From Chara braunii (lineage: Eukaryota > Streptophyta > Charophyceae > Charales > Characeae): a stretch of DNA of 26,143 nucleotides. The first letter of the stretch is position 1. Every line of letters begins with the position of its first letter. The position numbers and the translations under genes are program-made. The stretch covers positions 2,444,011 to 2,470,153 of the forward strand of contig BFEA01000163.1 of NCBI GenBank assembly GCA_003427395.1, in the 5' to 3' direction. The notes under the pieces were generated by a model. That model made no database searches. It was not told the origin of the DNA and saw only the letters and a list, made by a program, of their open reading frames with translations. Positions 9,465 to 18,298 of this stretch are shown piece by piece.

Positions 9465-10538
9465 TCAATCTGGTGGGGGTCTGGGAGTTTTTCGAATGTC
9501 TCCCCTGCCCTCCCAACACCAACCGATTGGTTGGCCCGACTGATTGTGCTCTTCACTGTATACCCAACCTCCATGACCTGTTCCCACTGGAATCCATCTG
9601 TAGGGTCTCTGTGGATCACGTTTGAGCTTTTGATCAGGAGGGAAGGCATGTTGAGGATATTGTGGGCACGCATATTCCGTGTTGAGGTGACCATATGCTT
9701 TATATTTAAAGCACCATGGACGGAATTTGTGTGTTGTATGTATTTGGTATACTCTGCCTCCCATTTTGAATGGAATAATATCATTTAGGGAAAACGGCTG
9801 ATCTTTCTGTAAATCCAAGGCCAGCATCAGATAGCCGTCTCGCTTTGCTACGTACGTGGGCAGGAGATCAATGAAATCCACGGTTTTGAATTGCTTTCCA
9901 AAATCATTGATGAAAGCTGCTTGCACCTCGATTGGAATATGGCGCAACTCTACCCAGTTAAAGTCCCTCATCAACTACTCTCTCCTTTCCTCTGGACCAT
10001 TTTTTTTCGGAAGCCAATGGTAAATTCTCACTTCAGATTTGTCCCACTCCAGTTTCTTCCAGTTGTTCATGAGCCTCTTGTCTTGCTCAAACAGACTGAG
10101 GACCGAGAATACCGTGCACGAAACCCGTTGAACGAGGAAGAATTTGAACACTGTTTTCGGTACATCTTTCATTACTTCCAATTTTTTACATATCCATTTG
10201 ATTTTATCGTTTATTGACCGATAAACATTATCATCATAAAAGATGAAATTGCTGGCATGTTTTGTATATATCGTATCTCTTTGTGTCAGTTTATCATTCG
10301 GATATGATTTCATTAACGTTTTCCTTCCTCCTTGATCAATTACCATCTGTTCCGATGGGAGGAGGAAGAGAGACAGGAAGTACGCTTCTGCAGATGAAAG
10401 GTTTCGAAGTGGAACTTTGAGTTCTTCGGTCGGCGTACCTGGGGGACGAATTGTTGGGCGTGCGATATTAAGAGTCTTACCATGCATGGTTTCTCTGACT
10501 TTCTGTGCCCATGATGGTTGAGCTGGTTTGGTTGGCAT
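9465..10538 (-). pseudogene. LINE A ORF1 core: nucleocapsid-like protein
   Basis: This is the RNA-binding, particle-forming part. The start chosen is the first in-frame ATG (10538). An N-terminal PSWA motif and low-complexity segment lead into an RRM-like region, then a DUF4283-like half (WVELRHIPIEVQAAF ... RDGYLMLALDL) and a zinc-knuckle-like motif, PWCFKYKAYGH followed by a Cys seven residues after the His. A TAG at 9977-9975 interrupts it, where LINE B has Lys (EEKREK). The same frame resumes after it, so one substitution explains the break. It ends at TGA near 9465 (PRPPPD-stop), with a Gly/Arg-rich run (GRGGRGG) in frame just beyond. Confidence 0.75.
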
Positions 10539-11061
10539 CAAAGCCGTTTCAGTTGAGGAGGGCTGTGCTGGTGGGGATTGCAAAATAGACTGTGTTATCG
10601 AGGATGGAAACGGAAAACAAAATGTGAAAACATTTCCTTGGGGAATCCTCGGGGCGTCCTCAGGCTACAGCCATTTGGTGGCATTCCCCAAAGGACCTCC
10701 CGAGGTCCCTTGGAAATCAAGGATCCACGATAATCGGAGCGGCGAAGGCACCCATCGTAAGCAAGAAATTTTCGTCGGCTGGTCCATTTGAGTTCCTACC
10801 AGGCAGCGCACGGACATCTTGGATCTTCAACGTTCAGCTTCTAGGAACCTTACACGCCAACGATAACCGTTGGTGGCTGGCCAGCCCCCGTGGATGTCGT
10901 CGACTAGTGTTCTCCCTCGCAGTGAGTGCCGCCAAACAGAAAGGGGTCCAACTGTCAACAAATTTGAATACTTCAGGCGACCCCCCTTGCTCTAATTGTC
11001 CACTATATTCCGCGACGAAAAACATTACAAGGCATTGTCCCATGCTGTGGTCTGCTGTTTG

Positions 11062-11068
<7 letters not shown>
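10539..11068. other. Region between LINE A ORF1 and LINE B tail
   Basis: About 530 bases with no recognised gene. The part next to 10538 is probably the 5' UTR of LINE A. It contains the inverted repeat at 10634-10718. The part next to 11068 ends in a C-rich run (gccccccc) against the LINE B A-tail. Whether LINE B inserted into, or just upstream of, LINE A's 5' end cannot be decided without a target-site duplication. Confidence 0.4.
10634..10718. repeat. Imperfect 85-bp inverted repeat (CCTTGGGG arms)
   Basis: The left arm begins ttccttggggaatcctcggg. The right arm, read on the other strand, begins tttccaagggacctcgggag, giving two arms of about 30 nt with gaps. The block tccttggggaatcctcgggg recurs in reverse orientation at 21908-21928 with one difference, so this is a dispersed element and not a local accident. 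Confidence 0.5.

Positions 11069-11096
<28 letters not shown>
11069..11096 (-). repeat. Pure 28-nt A-tail of LINE B
   Basis: Twenty-eight uninterrupted T on the plus strand, an A-tail in the sense of LINE B, eight bases from its terminal hairpin. Confidence 0.85.
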
Positions 11097-11100
<4 letters not shown>

Positions 11101-11104
11101 ACAC

Positions 11105-11154
11105 CCTCAAGTGATTGTGGTGCTGGTAAGAGCAGGCACCACTACCACTTGAGG
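11105..11154 (-). other. 3'-terminal stem-loop of LINE B
   Basis: The arms 11105-11123 and 11136-11154 pair at 17 of 19 positions (cctcaagtg..gtggtgc type). The 12-nt loop contains, in the sense strand, CTGCTCTTACC, identical to the core of the LINE A loop. The following block to about 11212 is also shared with LINE A, including the word ccatctattggtggg on the plus strand. This is a likely recognition site for the element's own reverse transcriptase, by analogy with other LINEs. Confidence 0.65.
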
Positions 11155-11198
11155 AGAGACTCCATCTATTGGTGGGGAGCATCACCTGCGGGAAACCG

Positions 11199-11400
11199 GG
11201 TCCTACGTCCCATATACAAACTGTAATCAGAATGGCATCAGAAAACAATGAAGAGGGTTCCTGCCAGCATTGATTACCCTACCGCCCCCATGGGGCCACT
11301 GGGGGTCACCCGTAGGGTCCTAGATACCGACTGCAATCGAACAAATGAAGAACGCCCCTGCCAGCATTGATTACCCTAGACTTCAGGGGATAGACTGAAC
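11199..11400 (-). repeat. Tandem duplication in the LINE B 3' UTR
   Basis: The block cctgccagcattgattaccc(ta) occurs at 11260-11281 and again, identically, at 11357-11378. The surroundings are similar as well: gggtccta followed by ACTG(T/C)AATC and an aatgaag word precede both. The two units, about 100-110 bp each, are partly diverged by indels. The duplication is not seen in LINE A. Confidence 0.6.
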
Positions 11401-11959
11401 AAGGTATTGAAAAAGAAAGACCCAAGTAAGACCTGCCACTGAGCAGGCTATGGTAGGAAATGATTGAGATGAGTGATGTCTTCGGGGCTGCAGGGGCTAA
11501 ACCTCTTCGCCCTGTACCAGGCGCCGAATTTCTGCTGCTGAAGGACTGATTTCCCCCTGAATGTCTGATGATCCCCTTTGCCCTGTGCCAAGTCGATATA
11601 CTGCTACTAGTACCCCTAAACTCCCAGTGTTTCTGCTTCCCAAAGTTAGGACAGGGGTCCGGGAGGAACCACTGGGGGGCACCAGTGAATCCTTCCGTTC
11701 CCTTGCCCCTCCTTCCAAAAGGGCTCATCCCTCTCGGTCCCTGTTCAACCTTCCACAAATAAACTGTAGTATTAAGTCTTTATTGCAGAGTGACAGGCTG
11801 TACCCTGGACAGACAAAGGTAGAACAGTTAAAGAATGACCAGAGCATGGACAGGTAACGGCAAGAGTTAAGTAGGATGGGGTGACAGCCTGAACGGGGGT
11901 ACCAACTAAAGGAAGAGGGAGGGTAAAAGCTCTGTGTATCCATAAGGCCAGTTGAATGA
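11401..11959 (-). other. LINE B 3' UTR, remaining part
   Basis: Non-coding as far as can be seen. Short frames on either strand lack recognisable motifs and no counterpart in LINE A was found. It makes the LINE B 3' UTR (about 860 nt) longer than that of LINE A (about 350 nt). Confidence 0.45.
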
Positions 11960-12263
11960 CTACAGATATACTTCCATAGCCTGTGAGTGGGGAGGGAACG
12001 GATCTGGAAAGTTCGCTGCTGCGCGCATGGGGAAACAAGGATCTACTGCTAGCCAGTTTTTAAACTTTAATTGATAGCCCCTCGAAACTTGCTCTCGGGG
12101 GTCTTCCTCACTCTCCCCATCATCCACCCAAGTCTCTGACCAGCTTATTCCTGCTATCCATCCCTCCCGGTCCCCGCTCAGCCATTCTCTAGAAAATTGT
12201 AATAGGCGTTCCCGGATGTCTGAGGCTCTGTGGAGGTTGTCTAGTCACTAGTGTTTGTCTCAT
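11960..12263 (-). pseudogene. LINE B ORF3: small conserved frame after ORF2
   Basis: An ATG at 12263 follows the ORF2 TGA (12272-12270) by six bases. A frameshift near 12244-12255 puts the conserved part in another frame, open from 12244 to TAG at 11962-11960. Matches to LINE A ORF3: SDIRERLLQFSREWLSGDRE against NDILKHIHNFCRCWFGGEQG, then a Trp-containing segment, an acidic stretch, Y-x-L-x-F-x-NW, and NFPDPFPP near the end. The Trp in the NW pair is TGA in LINE A. Function unknown. Confidence 0.5.
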
Positions 12264-12269
12264 TAATTT

Positions 12270-13024
12270 TCAGCTATGAGAGAGTTTCATCTGGATGTGT
12301 TCTTTTAGTTGCTCCAACCTTTCTTCCCCCTCTACTCGAGTGTGGTCCAGAACCAACACGCATCGCTGCCACCATAGGATCCACAGAACCGTTCGTCGGG
12401 CCAGGTGGAACATATTCCGTACGAAGATGTCGTTTTGACAGGGTGGATAATGGCCCAAAAGTATAGCGCGCCAATCCCATGGCCATGGATGATCAGGGAC
12501 TATCTTCTGCCATATCCTATCCCACCACCTCCAGGTAAGGACCGCCGCAGGGCATTGTAGAAATATATGTTCGATTGTTTAAACTTTTTTTCTGGTCGGA
12601 AACCCTGCTGGCAACGAACACACCATGGAAGTGCTTTACCTTGTTGTTCAAGCTGTGAGTGATCTATTAACCAATTGTTGGTGGGAAGACACCTATGCAT
12701 AATCTGCCACTGTAGTGATGTGATTTTTGCTGGTCTATACTTAGTATCTCCAAACCATCTTATAGGTGTGAGAAGGTGTCTATCTATGTTGAGATGCCTC
12801 TGCCATCGGTCGATCACTATATCTTTGAGGCAACGCTTAACTCTGAACATGTGAATGATGCGATATGTTGCTTTGATGGTTAGACCGAGCAGAGTTTTAG
12901 GTTTGGCCTGGCTAAATCTGTTGTGAGACTCAGGGTTCCAAACCCATTCCAAAGGATCAATTGGAAGGGCCTCTATAGTCATCTCAAGAAAGAAGGCCCT
13001 CTTATTCTCTCGCTCTTCTAGCAC
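12270..13024 (-). pseudogene. LINE B ORF2 zinc-binding tail (zf-RVT-like)
   Basis: The segment reads PAKITSLQWQIMHRCLPTNNWLIDH, then LPWCVRC, then across a frameshift near 12580 TIEHIFLQCP. Together these give the C-x2-C...H-x4-C zinc pattern preceded by the hydrophobic W-x3-H-x2-LPT block typical of plant LINE ORF2 C-termini. The final residues ahead of the TGA (RRTVLWILWWQR ... HIQMKLSHS) align with those of LINE A (RRAVLWSIWKRR ... QIQLDISSK), so the TGA is probably the real end of ORF2. Confidence 0.8.
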
Positions 13025-14024
13025 CCTGCTCTGTGCACTTCATTCTTATGAATCCATTGGAAGGAATCTCTGCTTGCTGCCAGTCTACCATTCCTTTCTA
13101 TTCTGTATCATTCAATCAATGCGTCCTCCGCTCGAGTCATGTGGACCAGGCCTAGTTACACCCACCCCCCCCTCCTTGGACACCCAGTCCCCTTCTTTTA
13201 GTATCTCGCCTTTGTGCAGAATGGGCCACCATCCGATCAGGAGGGCTTCCACTAACTCCTCCAGGGTTGTCTCGACATTGTGGCATTATCTTAGGACCTC
13301 CCTCATTCTCTTCGGGTCCTTCCAATCCCCCTTTTTCCTTGTCCCAAAGGTCACAAACTTTTGTCACTCCATTCTTCACCCATCCTTTCCATAGAGGATC
13401 AGTACTGCAGAAAATCTGACCCCTCTCATTGGTGATCCAACGGTTTCCGAAGAGAGGTTGTCTTGCCACCTCTTCCCATTTGTCAGGAGGCGGGCGATTA
13501 GGGGGAGGAAGTTTCCTCCAGATCTTTAGCAGACGGGGCCAGAGATCATCTCTCCATCCTACCATTCCTTGGGGGTGTCGTGGGATCTTCCAATAACAGT
13601 CATCTAACCATTGAAGGGGATGGACTGACGGGGGGCCCTCGGGGGCAAGACGGGTTATTTGTTCCAGTGCAAGTGACCTCCATACTGAGGAGTTATTGAA
13701 GATGAGACGTAATACCCATTGTAAACTGAGGGTTTGGGACTGGCCAAGAGGATTCAGGATACCAAACCCTCCTTTTGCCTTGGGTTGTGTGACGGAGTCC
13801 CATGCCACTCTGCTTATTGCATGGGAGTTTTCGTTGTCTCCTCTCCAAAGGTAGGTTGTCACTTTCCTCTTCAGGGTTCTCTGGGCGTTTGGGCTCAAAG
13901 GCCATAGGACTGATTTGTACCATAGCGTGGCTAAAACGATATTATTAATAATCAAGGCACGACCAAAGACAGATGTATGTTGGTTGTTCCACTGGGAAAG
14001 TTTAGCCAGTGCTCGGCTAGATAG

Positions 14025-14815
14025 TCACCTGCCATTTTCTGGGGGTTTTCCAAGAATTGTCATTTTGACACCCAAGATCCGGATGGGGGATTCCAGGGCA
14101 GCCCAAGAGACATGATGATCTTCCGGTGGCCGGCCCCCTTGATGGTGAAGCCACCATCCTATCGTTTTTTGACCCCAGTTGACAGCCATGTCTGAGAGGG
14201 CACAGAAAAGATTCATAAGTCTATGAATCTCCTCCATGTTTTGGTGTGTGACATCTATCATGATTGTGAGGTCGTCCACAAATAATGAGCAGACTGGGAC
14301 TGCTTCCTCAGGGATCCCGGAGATCTGAATTCTTTTAAGGTCTTTGCTTTGTCGGAGGTTGGCTGCTAGCGCTTTCATGATGATGATGAATAGGAAGGGG
14401 GCAATGGGATCCCCTTGTCTAACCGAACATTGTAGCCTTATTGTCGGAGCTAGCACCCCATTGATCTGAATGCTTGTGGTGACACTCTGGTGCAAGATGC
14501 GCACTCATCGTCGGAAATTACTTCGAAATTTAGGCGATCCATGCATCTGTCTAAAAAAAAACAGTCCACATGGTCATAGGTTTTTTCAAAGTCAATGAAA
14601 ATGAGGGTTGCATTACTATTAGACTGGTGTGCCAAACTGATCACCTCGTTAATTAAAAGAATGTTCTCCTGAATATTTCGATTGCGCATGAAACCAGTTT
14701 GTGCCGGATGGATGATGTCTTCCATTACTTCTGTCATACGGTTGGCAAGAGCCTTCAACAATATTTTATAAACCACTGTCAACAATGTGATGGGACGGTA
14801 GTTCCTAATATTCAT
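14025..14815 (-). pseudogene. LINE B reverse transcriptase domain, split by frameshift
   Basis: The upstream part (14815 to about 14520) carries NYRPITLLTVVYKI, HPAQTGFM and FIFIDFEKTYDHV. The downstream part (14504-14025), in another frame, carries VRQGDPIAPFLF and SLFVDDLTIM. The catalytic aspartates are present but the usual Ala ahead of the Asp pair is Val (LINE A has FADD), a possible C-to-T change. The frameshift lies near 14510, between the two halves of the palm. Confidence 0.85.
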
Positions 14816-15515
14816 TTTATCCCTTTTTTTTGTGAATTCGTGAAAGTACCCCTTGTCTTACAAACTCCCCTAAGTCCCCCGAATCCCATACCGCCCTATA
14901 GAAACTCATTAAATCCTCGCTCAGAAGGGGTCACATGGCTTCCCAGAATTCCTTAGGGAAACCATCTAGGCCTGGGGTTTTCTCTTCCTCCATCTGCATG
15001 AGTGCCGTCCAATTTCCTCTTTCCTCTTGTTGTGGGGGAGTGTGAGAGAAAAAGAGGTCCTTATAGAATGTTCTGGCGATCTTAAGACAGTGAGCAGTGG
15101 TGGTGGCTAAGTCATCGGAAACCGGATCTAACAGGGCTTCGATAGTGGAGCAGTGAGATCTTAAGGAGGCAAGGCTGAAAAAATGGGAATCCATGGTTCC
15201 TTCAGTTGCCCGTCTGGATAGTTTACCTCGAATTCTAATTCCTTGTCATCGGTGTTGTGCTAGTAAATGTAACTGGTTCTGCAAACTTTGGATCTCCGGG
15301 ATGTGTTCATTAGAGTTGTCCTGATTAGTCGGGGTGTGAATCCTTTTATGAACGTCCATTTCCTGTGCGTGTCGTTTGCTGGCCAATAGTTTCGAGTAAT
15401 CTTTGCATTTTCTGGCTAGGAAAAAGAGGCCATTAGTAAACCAGCGCTCTACTGAGTCGAAACGATTTTTCTGATCTCTAAAAAAATCCCAGACATCTCG
15501 AACGTATGTGAGAAA

Positions 15516-16448
15516 TTATTCGTTTTTAAGCAGGGAGGTATTGAGTTTGTAGTATCCGGGGCCCTGATCTGGTCGTTTGCAGAATGAAAAAATTGCCCCG
15601 CTTGTGCAATGGTCAAGGCCGAGATGGGGACTTTGAGGAAGGATCGTGGAAAGTTGTAAGGCATTTTGGATTTCTTGCGAGAGCAGGATCAAGTCAATGC
15701 GAGATTTTGAATGTCTAAACTGGTCATTGGTGCGATGGCAAGTATAAGTCTTTGTTGTCGGGTGTAGGTGTTTGAAAGCGTCTTCCAGGCTCAAGGACTC
15801 ACAAAGGTCCGTCATTAATCGCTCGTCTTCGCCAACATAGCGAGGACAGGGGTCGCGAGATCCCCATCTATCAAATTCTCTGTCCGTTGCTGCGTTAAAG
15901 TCCCCTGCGATGATCAGTGGGGCTCCTTGGGGAGCCAAAGATTGGAGGTAGGTAAAAAAGGACGCCTTTTTTGCTATAGTATTTGGGGCGTAGATGCACA
16001 GGATGCTAATTAATTCTAACTCTAACATGCCTAGGATCGATACCCACCTACCTTGATCTTCGTCCGCGACCTAGTTAACTACCTCTAAGTGAGATCCAGG
16101 CGGAATCCAGATAGCAACCCCAACCGAGCCTGGTATCTTTGCATGCGCTCTGAAGGCCTGGTGGGGCCAAATTAATTTGTGTGCCCTATGGTGGTCTGAT
16201 TTGTCCATTAGGTGAGTTTCTTGAATACAAACGACGTCAGGCCATATCCTACCATCTACTCCTCTCAGTTGATCCCATATCGCCTGATGTTTCGAAGGAT
16301 TGAAGGAGGTCAGTCCATTTACATTCAGTGTCCTGAGGTCCAGGTTTGCATTCTGGAGGCAGTGTTTCCATTGAGGATTCCTGTAGTATAGGGCGTCTAT
16401 TTCGTCAAATTTTCCTGCTTCCATCTTTGTATCTAGACACGTGTCCAT
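15516..16448 (-). pseudogene. LINE B APE-type endonuclease domain
   Basis: Motifs in order: LNVNGL, DVVCIQETHL, VGVAIWIPPG, LIIAGDFNAA, SRIDLILLS and GLDHC followed by FSF. This is nearly the whole domain in one frame, broken by a TAG/TAA-type stop at 16073-16071. The last motif is GLDH in both elements where S-D-H is usual. The N-terminal 36 residues upstream of LNVNGL are open here but decayed in LINE A. Confidence 0.85.
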
Positions 16449-18232
16449 GGTCTAGCGGACCAATCTGTAATACAGAGCAGTCCGTATCGAAGGACCTTCG
16501 AAAGACAGGTAAGGAGATCCTCCTTCGACCAAAAGGAGTTGACTTTCACTTGTTGGAGGGGGGGCTCCATGAGTGCTCCATGGTTAAACCATTTCAGGTT
16601 AGAGTCCTTATCCTCCTCGAATAAGACGTACAGATCCGTAGTAGCGACCCTTATTAATCCATCGAATTGAGGGAGGGTCGCTTGTATTCCTGTTGGGTAA
16701 TGCTGACATAGAAAGGGGTCCATCTTTTTCTTAAAATCACTGTCCCGCAAACGAGGAAGGGACCAAATGTTGAAAAAGCCCCATCCTGGCAGCCTGAAAC
16801 CCTCTTGTACTGGGGAGAGCCCAATCTCCATTTTGTCGTCAGCATGCCTTAGAGGGATAACCGCCACCCCTTCCTTTTGTAATAGGTTCTTCTCGTACTG
16901 CCCTGTTTCCACCACGTATCTGAGCTTTTTATGGCGGGGAAGGTTTGTGTGGGGATCAGCTTGAGCCGTTGATTGACTCTCTCCTCCCTCTCTCGGTTGC
17001 TCAGGGGGGTGAAATTATTGTACGGCCAAATAGCGGATCCTCTGGAATACTTCGGCCCAGGTGATATGCGGCGATGACCCCTCCTCTAGGGCTCTACACA
17101 GGGTCTGACTTTTATCTAATAAGGTAAACAGTTGGGCATAGGAGCAGTCTCAAAATTCTTGTGTGGCTCCTGGATATTGAGCTCTAAAACCGTCAATCAG
17201 CCAGTCGGCAATAGTCCGGAGTTTTAATTTTGTATCCATGTCGGTCGGGGGGGCATTCTCGTCCCCTTGGTGGTCAATATCCATTGCGGCCACATGCGGA
17301 GGGGGGGGGAGGGGAATTGATGGTTCCTCAATTTCCATTGGCTGCGGACCGAAAGCCCCTTCAAGGTAGTCTTTCTCGGAAGGTTGAGTAGGTGCTTCCT
17401 TATGCTCCCAAATCTCCTTCTCTTTCCTCTGTGGCTGTACTTCCTTTAACTAAGGTCCATGCTGGTCCACCTTCCCCTGCCTTTCGGACAGTGTCTCCTG
17501 AGTCCCCTCTGCCCCCTCAACCTGTTGTTGTCTGCATTCGCTCTCATTTGTCTGTCGTCCTAAGGGGAGAGATGGTGATACCTGTATCTCGCGAGGGGGT
17601 GCCTGGAAGTGAGTAGCAGAAATTTTACACAGTCCTTGGAGAATCTCAGACCAATGATTATGATCAGACGGACCTAGTTCGATAATACTCCTCACCGTCA
17701 TGTTGCTCTCAAGGGCATCCTTTCACTAGGCTTGGGCCCGGGGCCAGAAATCTATTGGGGCTTTTGTGAACTGATCTTGCAATCCGGCCATTATCCAATC
17801 AACGATCCTAGGAATAGAGAGGGCAGGGTTGTGCACAAGTTCTAGGGGCTTCAAGTTGTCTCCCCCTTCCTCGCGCCATTGAAACAAGTTTGTGTAAGGG
17901 TCTTTTGTGAGCGTGTTATACCCCTTATTCCTGTTTCGTTGGACTACCTTTTTGGACTGGGCGACTGAAGACTCAACTTCTCCTTCCTCCGGCCCTCCCA
18001 AATCTATTGTCGTAATTACCTCTTCTTCATTGGTTTCTTCAGTCTCCGTGGTCAACGGGGCGAACTTGTTTACAGTTAACCCTGTGTCTTGAGCAACCTC
18101 TATCTCCTTTTTCCTTTGCTTCCCTTTCTTCAAGGTGGGTGGTTGTTCCTTGTTCCCTTGATCCTTCAGATACCCTTCGGGTGCTGGCCCAAGCTGCCTC
18201 CCCCCATTCTTGACATGGTCTTCCGCCCCTTC
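16433..18232 (-). pseudogene. LINE B ORF1, long distal region
   Basis: The same frame as the ORF1 core continues without an indel, interrupted by stops at 17726-17728, 17723-17725, 17450-17452, 17150-17152 and 17015-17017. In order: a basic stretch (KKGKQRKKE), NKFAPLTTETEETNEEE as in plant LINE ORF1 C-termini, a first helical module (IVDWIMAGLQDQF), FGPQPMEIEE, a second copy of the module (IADWLIDGFRAQY), a short linker, then the C-terminal domain (VAVIPLRHADDKMEIGLS ... VNSFWSKEDL) ending with TAG at 16435-16433. No known family is recognised for the module or the C-terminal domain. It may act in RNA binding or particle assembly, which is inference. Confidence 0.6.
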
Positions 18233-18298
18233 TTACCCCTGGGGGATGGTGGTGGTCCCTTGCGGCAGCAGGTGAGATTCCACCGTCCTTGGGGGGGT

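Larger units (their letters stand above)
1762..10667 (-). mobile_element. LINE A: near full-length non-LTR retrotransposon
   Basis: Read on the minus strand, the order is ORF1 (DUF4283-like region and zinc-knuckle-like motif), a long distal ORF1 region, ORF2 with APE endonuclease, reverse transcriptase and a zinc-binding tail, a small ORF3, a 3' UTR with a terminal hairpin, and a 27-nt A-tail. This order and the DUF4283-like ORF1 are those of plant L1-type LINEs. The 5' limit is uncertain: the ORF1 frame is open up to a stop near 10665, and the 5' UTR may run on toward 11068. No target-site duplication was recognised. All ORFs carry stops or frameshifts, so the copy cannot act on its own. Confidence 0.85.
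12270..16448 (-). pseudogene. LINE B ORF2: endonuclease / reverse transcriptase polyprotein
   Basis: The start is the ATG at 16448 (cc-ATG-g), which lies inside the last codons of the ORF1 frame, overlapping by 16 nt. Order: endonuclease, linker (15194-14931, containing KTPGLDGFPKEF), reverse transcriptase, thumb/connection (13955-13152, with WRGDNENSHAISRVAWDSV), zinc-binding tail, TGA at 12272-12270. Most of it is in one frame. Exceptions are about 14815-14520 and about 13024-12590, each shifted and then restored, and scattered stops such as 16073-16071. Confidence 0.85.
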
